Shown piece by piece: positions 36,503 through 50,900 of a DNA stretch of 64,000 bases; position 1 is the first letter of the stretch; each line of letters starts with the position of its first letter. This DNA is from Prosapia bicincta. Taxonomy: Eukaryota > Arthropoda > Insecta > Hemiptera > Cercopidae. The notes beneath the pieces were generated by a model. It was not told the DNA's origin. It was given only the letters and a program-made list of their open reading frames with translations, and searched no databases. Where the stretch lies: contig JBAIZL010000008.1 in the NCBI GenBank assembly GCA_036971475.1, positions 26,240,982 to 26,304,981 of the forward strand, given 5' to 3'. A program made the position numbers and the translations under genes.

Positions 36503-39500
36503 TCCTTATTTTGTATACCCTCGCTATACAACAATTTGCAAAATTACATTTCACGGTATTATAGGTTTGTAAAAGTCGGGAAAGTGGTACAGTCACTCAA
36601 ACATTTAACAAAATCTCTCTATTACTCACGAAGTATACATTCAAAACACATTTAGTGTGCTTATTTTGTATACCCTCGCTATACAACAATTTGCAAAATT
36701 ACATTTCACGGTATTATAGGTTTGTAAAAGTCGTGCAAAGTGGTACAGTCACTCAAACATTTAACAAAATCTCTCTATTACTCACGAAGTATACATTCAA
36801 AACACATTTAGTGTGCTTATTTTGTATACCCTCGCTATACAACAATTTGCAAAATTACATTTCACGGTATTATAGGTTTGTAAAAGTCGGGAAAGTGGTA
36901 CAGTCACTCAAACATTTAACAAAATCTCTCTATTACTCACGAAGTATACATTCAAAACACATTTAGTGTGCTTATTTTGTATACCCTCGCTATACAACAA
37001 TTTGCAAAATTACATTTCACGGTATTATAGGTTTGTAAAAGTCGGGAAGTGGTACAGTCACTCAAACATTTAACAAAATCTCTCTATTACTCACGAAGTA
37101 TACATTCAAAACACATTTAGTGTGCTTATTTTGTATACCCCCGCTATACAACAATTTGCAAAATTACATTTCACGGTATTATAGGTTTGTAAAAGTCGTG
37201 CAAAGTGGTACAGTCACTCAAACATTTAACAAAATCTCTCTATTACTCACGAAGTATACATTCAAAACACATTTAGTGTGCTTATTTTGTATACCCTCGC
37301 TATACAACAATTTGCAAAATTACATTTCACGGTATTATAGGTTTGTAAAAGTCGGGAAAGTGGTACAGTCACTCAAACATTTAACAAAATCTCTCTATTA
37401 CTCACGAAGTATACATTCAAAACACATTTAGTGTGCTTATTTTGTATACCCTCGCTATACAACAATTTGCAAAATTACATTTCACGGTATTATAGGTTTG
37501 TCAAAGTCGGGAAAGTGGTACAGTCACTCAAACATTTAACAAAATCTCTCTATTACTCACGAAGTATACATTCAAAACACATTTAGTGTGCTTATTTTGT
37601 ATACCCTCGCTATACAACAATTTGCAAAATTACATTTCACGGTATTATAGGTTTGTAAAAGTCGGGAAAGTGGTACAGTCACTCAAACATTTAACAAAAT
37701 CTCTCTATTACTCACGAAGTATACATTCAAAACACATTTAGTGTGCTTATTTTGTATACCCTCGCTATACAACAATTTGCAAAATTACATTTCACGGTAT
37801 TATAGGTTTGTAAAAGTCGGGAAAGTGGTACAGTCACTCAAACATTTAACAAAATCTCTCTATTACTCACGAAGTATACATTCAAAACACATTTAGTGTG
37901 CTTATTTTGTATACCCTCGCTATACAACAATTTGCAAAATTACATTTCACGGTATTATAGGTTTGTAAAAGTCGGGAAAGTGGTACAGTCACTCAAACAT
38001 TTAACAAAATCTCTCTATTACTCACGAAGTATACATTCAAAACACATTTAGTGTGCTTATTTTGTATACCCTCGCTATACAACAATTTGCAAAATTACAT
38101 TTCACGGTATTATAGGTTTGTCAAAGTCGGGAAAGTGGTACAGTCACTCAAACATTTAACAAAATCTCTCTATTACTCACGAAGTATACATTCAAAACAC
38201 ATTTAGTGTGCTTATTTTGTATACCCTCGCTATACAACAATTTGCAAAATTACATTTCACGGTATTATAGGTTTGTAAAAGTCGGGAAAGTGGTACAGTC
38301 ACTCAAACATTTAACAAAATCTCTCTATTACTCACGAAGTATACATTCAAAACACATTTAGTGTGCTTATTTTGTATACCCTCGCTATACAACAATTTGC
38401 AAAATTACATTTCACGGTATTATAGGTTTGTAAAAGTCGGGAAAGTGGTACAGTCACTCAAACATTTAACAAAATCTCTCTATTACTCACGAAGTATACA
38501 TTCAAAACACATTTAGTGTGCTTATTTTGTATACCCTCGCTATACAACAATTTGCAAAATTACATTTCACGGTATTATAGGTTTGTAAAAGTCGGGAAAG
38601 TGGTACAGTCACTCAAACATTTAACAAAATCTCTCTATTACTCACGAAGTATACATTCAAAACACATTTAGTGTGCTTATTTTGTATACCCTCGCTATAC
38701 AACAATTTCCAAAATTACATTTCACGGTATTATAGGTTTGTAAAAGTCGTGCAAAGTGGTACAGTCACTCAAACATTTAACAAAATCTCTCTGTTACTCA
38801 CGAAGTATACATTCAAAACACATTTAGTGTGCTTATTTTGTATACCCTCGCTATACAACAATTTCCAAAATTACATTTCACGGTATTATAGGTTTGTAAA
38901 AGTCGTGCAAAGTGGTACAGTCACTCAAACATTTAACAAAATGTCTCTGTTACTCACGAAGTATACATTCAAAACACATTTAGTGTGCTTATTTTGTATA
39001 CCCTCGCTATACAACAATTTGCAAAATTACATTTCACGGTATTATAGGTTTGTAAAAGTCGGGAAAGTGGTACAGTCACTCAAACATTTAACAAAATCTC
39101 TCTATTACTCACGAAGTATACATTCAAAACACATTTAGTGTGCTTATTTTGTATACCCTCGCTATACAACAATTTCCAAAATTACATTTCACGGTATTAT
39201 AGGTTTGTAAAAGTCGTGCAAAGTGGTACAGTCACTCAAACATTTAACAAAATGTCTCTGTTACTCACGAAGTATACATTCAAAACACATTTAGTGTGCT
39301 TATTTTGTATACCCTCGCTATACAACAATTTGCAAAATTACACTTCACGGTATTATAGGTTTGTAAAAGTCGTGCAAAGTGGTACAGTCACTCAAACATT
39401 TAACAAAATCTCTCTATTACTCACGAAGTATACATTCAAAACACATTTAGTGTGCTTATTTTGTATACCCTCGCTATACAACAATTTGCAAAATTACATT

Positions 39501-42500
39501 TCACGGTATTATAGGTTTGTAAAAGTCGGGAAAAGTGGTACAGTCACTCAAACATTTAACAAAATCTCTCTATTACTCACGAAGTATACATTCAAAACAC
39601 ATTTAGTGTGCTTATTTTGTATACCCTCGCTATACAACAATTTGCAAAATTACATTTCACGGTATTATAGGTTTGTAAAAGTCGGGAAAGTGGTACAGTC
39701 ACTCAAACATTTAACAAAATCTCTCTATTACTCACGAAGTATACATTCAAAACACATTTAGTGTGCTTATTTTGTATACCCTCGCTATACAACAATTTGC
39801 AAAATTACATTTCACGGTATTATAGGTTTGTAAAAGTCGGGAAAGTGGTACAGTCACTCAAACATTTAACAAAATCTCTCTATTACTCACGAAGTATACA
39901 TTCAAAACACATTTAGTGTGCTTATTTTGTATACCCTCGCTATACAACAATTTGCAAAATTACATTTCACGGTATTATAGGTTTGTAAAAGTCGTGCAAA
40001 GTGGTACAGTCACTCAAACATTTAACAAAATCTCTCTATTACTCACGAAGTATACATTCAAAACACATTTAGTGTGCTTATTTTGTATACCCTCGCTATA
40101 CAACAATTTGCAAAATTACATTTCACGGTATTATAGGTTTGTAAAAGTCGGGAAAGTGGTACAGTCACTCAAACATTTAACAAAATCTCTCTATTACTCA
40201 CGAAGTATACATTCAAAACACATTTAGTGTGCTTATTTTGTATACCCTCGCTATACAACAATTTGCAAAATTACATTTCACGGTATTATAGGTTTGTAAA
40301 AGTCGGGAAAGTGGTACAGTCACTCAAACATTTAACAAAATCTCTCTATTACTCACGAAGTATACATTCAAAACACATTTAGTGTGCTTATTTTGTATAC
40401 CCTCGCTATACAACAATTTGCAAAATTACATTTCACGGTATTATAGGTTTGTAAAAGTCGGGAAAGTGGTACAGTCACTCAAACATTTAACAAAATCTCT
40501 CTATTACTCACGAAGTATACATTCAAAACACATTTAGTGTGCTTATTTTGTATACCCTCGCTATACAACAATTTGCAAAATTACATTTCACGGTATTATA
40601 GGTTTGTAAAAGTCGGGAAAGTGGTACAGTCACTCAAACATTTAACAAAATCTCTCTATTACTCACGAAGTATACATTCAAAACACATTTAGTGTGCTTA
40701 TTTTGTATACCCTCGCTATACAACAATTTGCAAAATTACATTTCACGGTATTATAGGTTTGTAAAAGTCGGGAAAGTGGTACAGTCACTCAAACATTTAA
40801 CAAAATCTCTCTATTACTCACGAAGTATACATTCAAAACACATTTAGTGTGCTTATTTTGTATACCCTCGCTATACAACAATTTGCAAAATTACATTTCA
40901 CGGTATTATAGTTTTGTAAAAGTCGGGAAAGTGGTACAGTCACTCAAACATTTAACAAAATCTCTCTATTACTCACGAAGTATACATTCAAAACACATTT
41001 AGTGTGCTTATTTTGTATACCCTCGCTATACAACAATTTGCAAAATTACATTTCACGGTATTATAGGTTTGTAAAAGTCGGGAAAGTGGTACAGTCACTC
41101 AAACATTTAACAAAATCTCTCTATTACTCACGAAGTATACATTCAAAACACATTTAGTGTGCTTATTTTGTATACCCTCGCTATACAACAATTTGCAAAA
41201 TTACATTTCACGGTATTATAGGTTTGTAAAAGTCGGGAAAGTGGTACAGTCACTCAAACATTTAACAAAATCTCTCTATTACTCACGAAGTATACATTCA
41301 AAACACATTTAGTGTGCTTATTTTGTATACCCTCGCTATACAACAATTTGCAAAATTACATTTCACGGTATTATAGGTTTGTAAAAGTCGGGAAAGTGGT
41401 ACAGTCACTCAAACATTTAACAAAATCTCTCTATTACTCACGAAGTATACATTCAAAACACATTTAGTGTGCTTATTTTGTATACCCTCGCTATACAACA
41501 ATTTGCAAAATTACATTTCACGGTATTATAGGTTTGTAAAAGTCGGGAAAGGGGTACAGTCACTCAAACATTTAACAAAATCTCTCTATTACTCACGAAG
41601 TATACATTCAAAACACATTTAGTGTGCTTATTTTGTATACCCTCGCTATACAACAATTTGCAAAATTACATTTCACGGTATTATAGGTTTGTAAAAGTCG
41701 GGAAAGTGGTACAGTCACTCAAACATTTAACAAAATCTCTCTATTACTCACGAAGTATACATTCAAAACACATTTAGTGTGCTTATTTTGTATACCCTCG
41801 CTATACAACAATTTGCAAAATTACATTTCACGGTATTATAGGTTTGTAAAAGTCGAGAAAGTGGTACAGTCACTCAAACATTTAACAAAATCTCTCTATT
41901 ACTCACGAAGTATACATTCAAAACACATTTAGTGTGCTTATTTTGTATACCCTCGCTATACAACAATTTGCAAAATTACATTTCACGGTATTATAGGTTT
42001 GTAAAAGTCGGGAAAGTGGTACAGTCACTCAAACATTTAACAAAATCTCTCTATTACTCACGAAGTATACATTCAAAACACATTTAGTGTGCTTATTTTG
42101 TATACCCTCGCTATACAACAATTTGCAAAATTACATTTCACGGTATTATAGGTTTGTAAAAGTCGGGAAAGTGGTACAGTCACTCAAACATTTAACAAAA
42201 TCTCTCTATTACTCACGAAGTATACATTCAAAACACATTTAGTGTGCTTATTTTGTATACCCTCGCTATACAACAATTTGCAAAATTACATTTCACGGTA
42301 TTATAGGTTTGTAAAAGTCGAGAAAGTGGTACAGTCACTCAAACATTTAACAAAATCTCTCTATTACTCACGAAGTATACATTCAAAACACATTTAGTGT
42401 GCTTATTTTGTATACCCTCGCTATACAACAATTTGCAAAATTACATTTCACGGTATTATAGGTTTGTAAAAGTCGGGAAAGTGGTACAGTCACTCAAACA

Positions 42501-44960
42501 TTTAACAAAATCTCTCTATTACTCACGAAGTATACATTCAAAACACATTTAGTGTGCTTATTTTGTATACCCTCGCTATACAACAATTTGCAAAATTACA
42601 TTTCACGGTATTATAGGTTTGTAAAAGTCGGGAAAGTGGTACAGTCACTCAAACATTTAACAAAATCTCTCTATTACTCACGAAGTATACATTCAAAACA
42701 CATTTAGTGTGCTTATTTTGTATACCCTCGCTATACAACAATTTGCAAAATTACATTTCACGGTATTATAGGTTTGTAAAAGTCGTGCAAAGTGGTACAG
42801 TCACTCAAACATTTAACAAAATCTCTCTATTACTCACGAAGTATACATTCAAAACACATTTAGTGTGCTTATTTTGTATACCCTCGCTATACAACAATTT
42901 GCAAAATTACATTTCACGGTATTATAGGTTTGTAAAAGTCGGGAAAGTGGTACAGTCACTCAAACATTTAACAAAATCTCTCTATTACTCACGAAGTATA
43001 CATTCAAAACACATTTAGTGTGCTTATTTTGTATACCCTCGCTATACAACAATTTGCAAAATTACATTTCACGGTATTATAGGTTTGTAAAAGTCGGGAA
43101 AGTGGTACAGTCACTCAAACATTTAACAAAATCTCTCTATTACTCACGAAGTATACATTCAAAACACATTTAGTGTGCTTATTTTGTATACCCTCGCTAT
43201 ACAACAATTTGCAAAATTACATTTCACGGTATTATAGGTTTGTAAAAGTCGAGAAAGTGGTACAGTCACTCAAACATTTAACAAAATCTCTCTATTACTC
43301 ACGAAGTATACATTCAAAACACATTTAGTGTGCTTATTTTGTATACCCTCGCTATACAACAATTTGCAAAATTACATTTCACGGTATTATAGGTTTGTAA
43401 AAGTCGGGAAAGTGGTACAGTCACTCAAACATTTAACAAAATCTCTCTATTACTCACGAAGTATACATTCAAAACACATTTAGTGTGCTTATTTTGTATA
43501 CCCTCGCTATACAACAATTTGCAAAATTACATTTCACGGTATTATAGGTTTGTAAAAGTCGGGAAAGTGGTACAGTCACTCAAACATTTAACAAAATCTC
43601 TCTATTACTCACGAAGTATACATTCAAAACACATTTAGTGTGCTTATTTTGTATACCCTCGCTATACAACAATTTGCAAAATTACATTTCACGGTATTAT
43701 AGGTTTGTAAAAGTCGTGAAAGTGGTGCAGTCACTCAAACATTTAACAAAATCTCTCTATTACTCATTCAAACACATTTAGTGTGCTTATTTTGTATACC
43801 CTCGCTGTACAACAATTTGCAAAATTACATTTCACGGTATTATAGGTTTGTAAAAGTCGTGAAAGTGGTGCAGTCACTCAAACATTTAACAAAATCTCTC
43901 TATTACTCATTCAAACACATTTAGTGTGCTTATTTTGTATACTCTCGCTGTACAACAATTTGCAAAATTACATTTCACGGTATTATAGGTTTGTAAAAGT
44001 CGTGAAAGTGGTGCAGTCACTCAAACATTTAACAAAATCTCTCTATTACTCATTCAAACACATTTAGTGTGCTTATTTTGTATACCCTCGCTATACAACA
44101 ATTTGCAAAATTACATTTCACGGTATTATAGGTTTGTAAAAGTCGTGAAAGTGGTGCAGTCACTCAAACATTTAACAAAATCTCTCTATTACTCATTCAA
44201 ACACATTTAGTGTGCTTATTTTGTATACCCTCGCTGTACAACAATTTGCAAAATTACATTTCACGGTATTATAGGTTTGTAAAAGTCGTGAAAGTGGTGC
44301 AGTCACTCAAACATTTAACAAAATCTCTCTATTACTCATTCAAACACATTTAGTGTGCTTATTTTGTATACCCTCGCTATACAACAATTTGCAAAATTAC
44401 ATTTCACGGTATTATAGGTTTGTAAAAGTCGTGAAAGTGGTGCAGTCACTCAAACATTTAACAAAATCTCTCTATTACTCACGAAGTATACATTCAAAAC
44501 ACATTTAGTGTGCTTATTTTGTATACCCTCGCTATACAACAATTTGCAAAATTACATTTCACGGTATTATAGGTTTGTAAAAGTCGTGAAAGTGGTGCAG
44601 TCACTCAAACATTTAACAAAATCTCTCTATTACTCACGAAGTATACATTCAAAACACATTTAGTGTGCTTATTTTGTATACCCTCGCTATACAACAATTT
44701 GCAAAATTACATTTCACGGTATTATAGGTTTGTAAAAGTCGGGAAAGTGGTACAGTCACTCAAACATTTAACAAAATCTCTCTATTACTCATTCAAAAAA
44801 CATTTAGTGTGCTTATTTTGTATACCCTCGCTATACAACAATTTGCAAAATTACATTTCACGGTATTATAGGTTTGTAAAAGTCGTGAAAGTGGTGCAGT
44901 CACTCAAACATTTAACAAAATCTCTCTATTACTCATTCAAACACATTTAGTGTGCTTATT
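36503..44960. repeat. 155-bp satellite array, about 55 copies (8.4 kb)
   Basis: The unit is 155 bp, running from GTGTGCTTATTTTGTATACC through TTTCACGGTATTATAGG, GTCGGGAAAGTGGTACAGTC and CTCACGAAGTATAC to AAACACATTTA. Central copies are almost identical. Variants: GTCGTGCAAAG (156-bp unit) near 36735, 37200, 38750-39370, 39995 and 42785; TTTCC for TTTGC near 38706-39177; GTCGAGAAAG near 41850, 42320 and 43250. From about 43700 to the right end units carry GTCGTGAAAGTGGTGCAG, and many lack 12 bp (CGAAGTATACA region), giving 143-bp units. Most units contain TTTGTAAAAGTCGGG, matching 8 of 9 core CENP-B-box positions. Plus-strand frames of 95-207 codons arise where 156-bp units keep phase and are not genes. 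Confidence 0.98.
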
Positions 44961-45710
44961 ATTATAGAACGTGTTGAGTTGTAGTAAAAACAAACAGTAA
45001 ACGCTTTCCTTCAAATTAATAAATTTTCCAACTTATTGGAAATTATTGTGTAAAATAATGCACAAGATGTGTTCACATTTCTAATGAATATATTCTGATT
45101 TAAAGACTTTAATTAACGTGAATTTATTTTCAGAATATAAATTAGAAATAGACAAGACATCAAAACTACAAAAGAAAATAACAAACTCAATCAAGTTATA
45201 AACTTTGTAATAAACTACCAAAACAAACAAGTGTTTACCAAACACACTAAATGTGTGTATTATATGTGTATCTGACGCCGACGTGTTACGATCTTACAGT
45301 TTTAGTAACTGTTATTTGGTAGTGAGAGTGTTTGCCAATTTAAAGGCCTAGTTCGGGCTTAAAAGGGTTTTTGTGCGGTAGAGCCAAGCACACAATAGGC
45401 TATATTAACAGGAAGTCTGTTGATTATTTGTAAACAAGAGAGACATCCGCTCCGCTAGTGCCCCCTTTCTTCACTAATTAATGCTCCTGGCAGTAGAACT
45501 TCTTTGGCTTTTGGTCGAGAGTTATTTAAATTAAATTAGATTTAAAACATTTATACCTTCTAGGTGATAATATGGGTCAAAGAGTTTTCCATATTAATAA
45601 GAATTAATTACAAGAACGTTTTATTAAAAATAAAAATTGAGTATAAAGGAATTATGTAATAATAGCTTGTTTATTACTATAGTAAAAGAGTTATTATAGT
45701 TTTCTGATAA
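44961..45710. other. Spacer between the 155-bp and 100-bp arrays
   Basis: AT-rich unique sequence of 750 bp without a recognised gene. AACACACTAAATGTGTG near 45240-45256 echoes the ACACATTTAGTGTG at the satellite unit junction, so a scrap of satellite may persist here. Confidence 0.5.
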
Positions 45711-47904
45711 TTATTGGTAAGTTAGTGGTTTGGATGATTATAGAATATTAACCAGTTATATTAAACGTCAACTCTCAGTCAAACAACAATGTTGCCTTAC
45801 ATATTACTGGTAAGTTAGTGGTTTTGATCATTATAGAATATTAATCAGTTATGTAGGCAATTAAATGTCAACTCTCAGTCAAACAACAATGTTGCCTTAC
45901 ATATTATTGGTAAGTTAGTGGTTTTGATGATTTTAGAATATTAACCAGTTATATAGGCAATTAAACGTCAACTATCAGTCAAACAACAATGTTGCCTTAC
46001 ATATTATTGCTAAGTTAGTGGTTTTGATCATTATAGAATATTAATCAGTTATGTAATCAATTAAATGTCAACTCTCAGTCAAACAACAATGTTGCCTTAC
46101 ATATTATTGGTAAGTTAGTGGTTTTGATGATTTTAGAATATTAACCAGTTATAAAGGCAATTAAACGTCAACTCTCAGTCAAACAACAATGTTGCCTTAC
46201 ATATTATTGGTAAGTTAGTGGTTTTGATGATTTTAGAATATTAACCAGTTATAAAGGCAATTAAACGTCAACTCTCAGTCAAACAACAATGTTGGCTTAC
46301 ATATTATTGGTAAGTTAGTGGTTTTGATCATTATAAAATATCAACCAGTTATAAAGGCAATTAAACGTCAACTCTCAGTCAAACAACAATGTTGCCTTAC
46401 ATATTATTGGTAAGTTAGGGGTTTTGATCATTATAGAATATTAACCAGTTATAAAGGCAATTAAACGTCAACTCTCAGTCAAACAACAATGTTGCCTTAC
46501 ATATTATTGCTAAGTTAGTGGTTTTGATGGTTATAGAATATTAACCGGTTATAAAGGCAATTAAACGTCAACTATCAGTCAAACAACAATGTTGCCTTAC
46601 ATATTATTGCTAAGTTAGTGGTTTTGATGATTATAGAATATTAACCAGTTATATAGGCAATTAAACGTCAACTCTCAGTCAAAAACCAATGTTGCCTTAC
46701 ATATTATTGGTAAGTTAGTGGTTTTGATGGTTATAGAATATTAACCAGTTATATAGGCAATTAAACGTCAACTCTCAGTCAAAAAACCATGTTGCCTTAC
46801 ATATTATTGGTAAGTTAGCGGTTTTGATCATTATAGAATATTAATCAGTTATATAGGCAATTAAATGTCAACTCTCAGTCAAACAACAATGTTGCCTTAC
46901 ATATTATTGGTAAGTTAGTGGTTTTGATCATTATAGAATATTAACCACTTATAAAGGCAATTAAACGTCAACTCTCAGTCAAACAACAATGTTGCCTTAC
47001 ATATTATTGGTAAGTTAGTGGTTTTGATCATTATAGAATATTAACCACTTATATAGGCAATTAAACGTCAACTCTCAGTCAAAAACCAATGTTGCCTTAC
47101 ATATTATTGGTAAGTTAGTGGTTTTGATGGTTATAGAATATTAACCAGTTATATAGGCAATTAAACGTCAACTCTCGGTCAAAAACCAATGTTGCCTTAC
47201 ATATTATTGCTAAGTTAGTGGTTTTGATGGTTATAGAATATTAACCAGTTATATAGGCAATTAAACGTCAACTCTCAGTCAAAAAACCATGTTGCCTTAC
47301 ATATTATTGGTAAGTTAGCGGTTTTGATCATTATAGAATATTAATCAGTTATATAGGCAATTAAATGTCAACTCTCAGTCAAACAACAATGTTGCCTTAC
47401 ATATTATTGGTAAGTTAGTGGTTTTGATCATTATAGAATATTAACCACTTATAAAGGCAATTAAACGTCAACTCTCAGTCAAACAACAATGTTGCCTTAC
47501 ATATTATTGGTAAGTTAGTGGTTTTGATCATTATAGAATATTAACCACTTATATAGGCAATTAAACGTCAACTCTCAGTAAAAAACCAATGTTGCCTTAC
47601 ATATTATTGGTAAGTTAGTGGTTTTGATGGTTATAGAATATTAACCAGTTATATAGGCAATTAAACGTCAACTCTCAGTCAAACAACAATGTTGCCTTAC
47701 ATATTATTGGTAAGTTAGTGGTTTTGATCATTATAGAATATTAACCACTTATAAAGGCAATTAAACGTCAACTCTCAGTCAAACAACAATGTTGCCTTAC
47801 ATATTATTGGTAAGTTAGTGGTTTTGATCATTATAGAATATTAACCACTTATATAGGCAATTAAACGTCAACTCTCAGTCAAACAACAATGTTGCCTTAC
47901 ATAT
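45711..47904. repeat. 100-bp tandem repeat, about 22 copies, with 500-bp higher-order unit
   Basis: After a first unit of 93 bp the period is exactly 100 bp. Units run from TTATTGGTAAGTTAGTGG through GAATATTAACCAGTTAT and GGCAATTAAACGTCAAC to AACAACAATGTTGCC and TTACATA. Diagnostic variants (GTTAGCGG with AATCAGTT and AAATGTC, preceded by AAAAAACCATG) occur at 46781-46880 and again at 47281-47380. Neighbouring variants repeat in the same order, which shows a 5-unit, 500-bp block duplicated in tandem. Confidence 0.97.
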
Positions 47905-50900
47905 CAATGATAAACATTTTGAATTTAGAATAACGAATTATAGTGTCTGAGATTTCCGTCCTGTATAGTCAATTCATTTTCTCAGCAACTGGATAAAAAT
48001 TGCTTAATAAACTTTCTGCAGTAAACATGTATTCATTTCTTGAGAGTTAGGTAGGTTTGTCTATTCCACGTTATGAGTAACAAAAGATGAAGCACTGCTA
48101 GATACAGTTTGAAGTAATGAGGGAACAGCTATCTTATTTCACTACGTCCATTCTTATATCACGATTAAAGGACATTACCGTCATTATACTTACTTTCTTT
48201 TGGACCGTATATTTGTATTCGTATTCTTTTTTATATGTTAATAAGTAACTTTGGTACTACTTAAGGGAAAATTGTTAGGACTATTTCTTTCTAACGTTAA
48301 GAGCACAACTGGCGCTAATGATGGATGAAGATTAGGGACTGAATAGCGGAGTTAAATTAGGGGGATTAAACCACGTTGGTCTGGTATATAGACACCTGTC
48401 TGTGGAGGATCTCGTTCCTGAAGCGTCTACTCTTTTTCAGGATTCAAGGAAAGTATTTGTCCCCTGGCCCACCGTGTATAAAACGTAAAACGCTTCTACC
48501 ATGAGGAAGAGCGATTTCTATTGGCCTAAACATATTTCTATGCTTTTGCGAATGCAAGACCTCTTTATAGTTTGATATGGGCGAAGAGCGGTGTCTAACC
48601 GGGTACTTATTGGGAAGGTTTGTGGCCTTAAGTAGATATGCTGTCAATTGGAGTCAAAGTTGTCACAGAGTTCTCTACCCGGAAAATGATAAGAATAAAT
48701 ATAAGAGAATGTTAGGTATTGCCATGGTATGACCGAGATCTACGACAGATGCGCTCAGTACATGCAGCTAGCCCTTATTCCTTGCAGGGGAAATGTTTAT
48801 TTTACCAGAATACAGACAAATAAATTCAGTACAATATTCTGTTTTTGTCAGGGTCTCCTTATTTATAAGCAAGTAGATGCTTCTGTGAAACATCTTTCCT
48901 CAAATTTCCTAAGGAAAATGTATTTTTAGAGATTATATTTTTTATTCTCTTTTATCTGATTTTATCTTCACCACAATCTTTTATGTGAAAAATGTTTATC
49001 ACCCAATAATAACAAAATACCACGACTAATACAAACTAATATTAAACAGGAGTTATTACAAAATTATTTCTATGACGATTGTATTTGAAAAATAAAATGC
49101 ATGGGAAAAATCAAGGATTCACGGGGACAGTACATGTAAATCGATAAAACAAAATTTTATTAATTGAAATATAAAATTACTGAGAAGTTAACTATATAAG
49201 TAAAATTTGCGTAAACAGACGGAGACTCAGCTACACGAAAAACAGTCTATGGCTTAATTGTGTGACACACATCTGATGTTTGTTCCTGCATCAAGTACAA
49301 TGAAGTGACCGATGGGAAGAAGGGTTGGTAAATAGGCCTACATAACAGAACTATTCAAGGGAGCATTGCAAATCCCTGATGTAAAGTCGTACTTTCTGAT
49401 TTACCATACTATTACCCGACCGAGTAAACATTGCGGCCAGTACTAGTGTTGCTAGTATTCTAGTCTTTGCCTGCAGCGATTACTCCAACAAATAGTCACG
49501 CTTTCCATTCTTTTTACTGCACTAATTTTTGTATTGTTTGAAACATAAAAATGCCCATAAAAATAATTGCGTCTATACAAATTCAAAATACTTTAAACTT
49601 TTAAAACCCACGAACAAAAATTTTTTACACATTCACCGCAAAAATATTTTGTTTCATGGCAAAAAAAACAACAGTCATTCAGTTTATTTCAAATTTTTGT
49701 GAATTAACAACGAACTTTGCGCTGTAAATCCTGCCGGTTCTGTACAACACCGGCACATGTTCGAGAATGGGGTGGGGAATGCACGGCTTGCATTATAATT
49801 CCCCTTCTGCCACGTGTTGAAAACATGTACTGGTTGTTAGGGAGCACTGAGAACACACTTTGACCTGCACCAACATCGTTGCTGTTTGTAATAAATATGC
49901 GTGTTTACTGTACGATTACCTTGTAGAAATAGTAAGTAAACAAACCGGGTTAACCATGTATAATTATAGAGATCAACAAACATTTAGTGAATGGTAGATA
50001 ATACCTCCACTGTTGCAGCAAAGGTTCTGTGTTTTCCTAAATACGAGTATTTTACATCGGATGAAAAAAAAATTAACTCATACTTACGTATTTAGTTGAA
50101 AATATTTTAACAATATAGTTTAAACAGCACACAATTTAGCTGATCTTATTTAGGGGCCTATTACTTATTTTATAAAACCTTTCTTTTTAAAAACGTCTTT
50201 TTAGTTTCATGTGTAGACCTACCAAAGTGATTCTATTTATGAAACTAATAGAATAGATAAACTTAGTAAAGAATTCTGATAATTCAAAAAATAGCCTCCA
50301 AATAAACGAGTATGATTTTGAGTATTTTGTTCTGGGGGCTTGTTTCTGTACAGGAACCAGTAAAAGCGTAAGCCTACTTTGGTTAGGTAAAAACTCTTGT
50401 GAGACTGTCAAACCGCCCTATTGTTGAATTTCCTACCCCTACTGAGTCCCAAACTATTAGAAGTTGCCGCGTACAAGCAAAATGTTTCTAGTACCAGAAA
50501 AACCTAGCAACTGAATTATAAGCTTCCATTTTTCTCTGTGCCTTATCGCTAAATTCGAGCCTATTTCTATTTCAGACTATTTTAAAATACATTGTGATAT
50601 TTGAGTCACTTTAAACCTATAGGTTTTTTGGGGGTAGAAGATGTTATAGCAATAAAACTTTTCAAAGATAAATATTTTAGCAATTTTTTAAAGTCGTTTT
50701 ATACTAGCCTTATACGTCGTCTTGTATGTGACCCACTATTTTCACCGAAAACATTTGTATTTCACATAAGTTTACCAGAAAAACACGTTTATCATTAAAC
50801 CGAAATCCAGCAGTTGGTGTTAGCTTAAAGATAATCCGAACACTAATTGCTCAATGCCTGGTTTCTATCAAACATAAACTGGAAGCTGAGGTTCCGCGTG

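Noticed and set aside
36655..44950. Repeated plus-strand frames of 95-207 codons in the 155-bp satellite
   Set aside because: They appear only where 156-bp units keep phase and stop within one or two units otherwise.
36503..44960. Tandem arrays as a CRISPR locus
   Set aside because: There are no unique spacers between repeats, the units are contiguous, and the host is eukaryotic.
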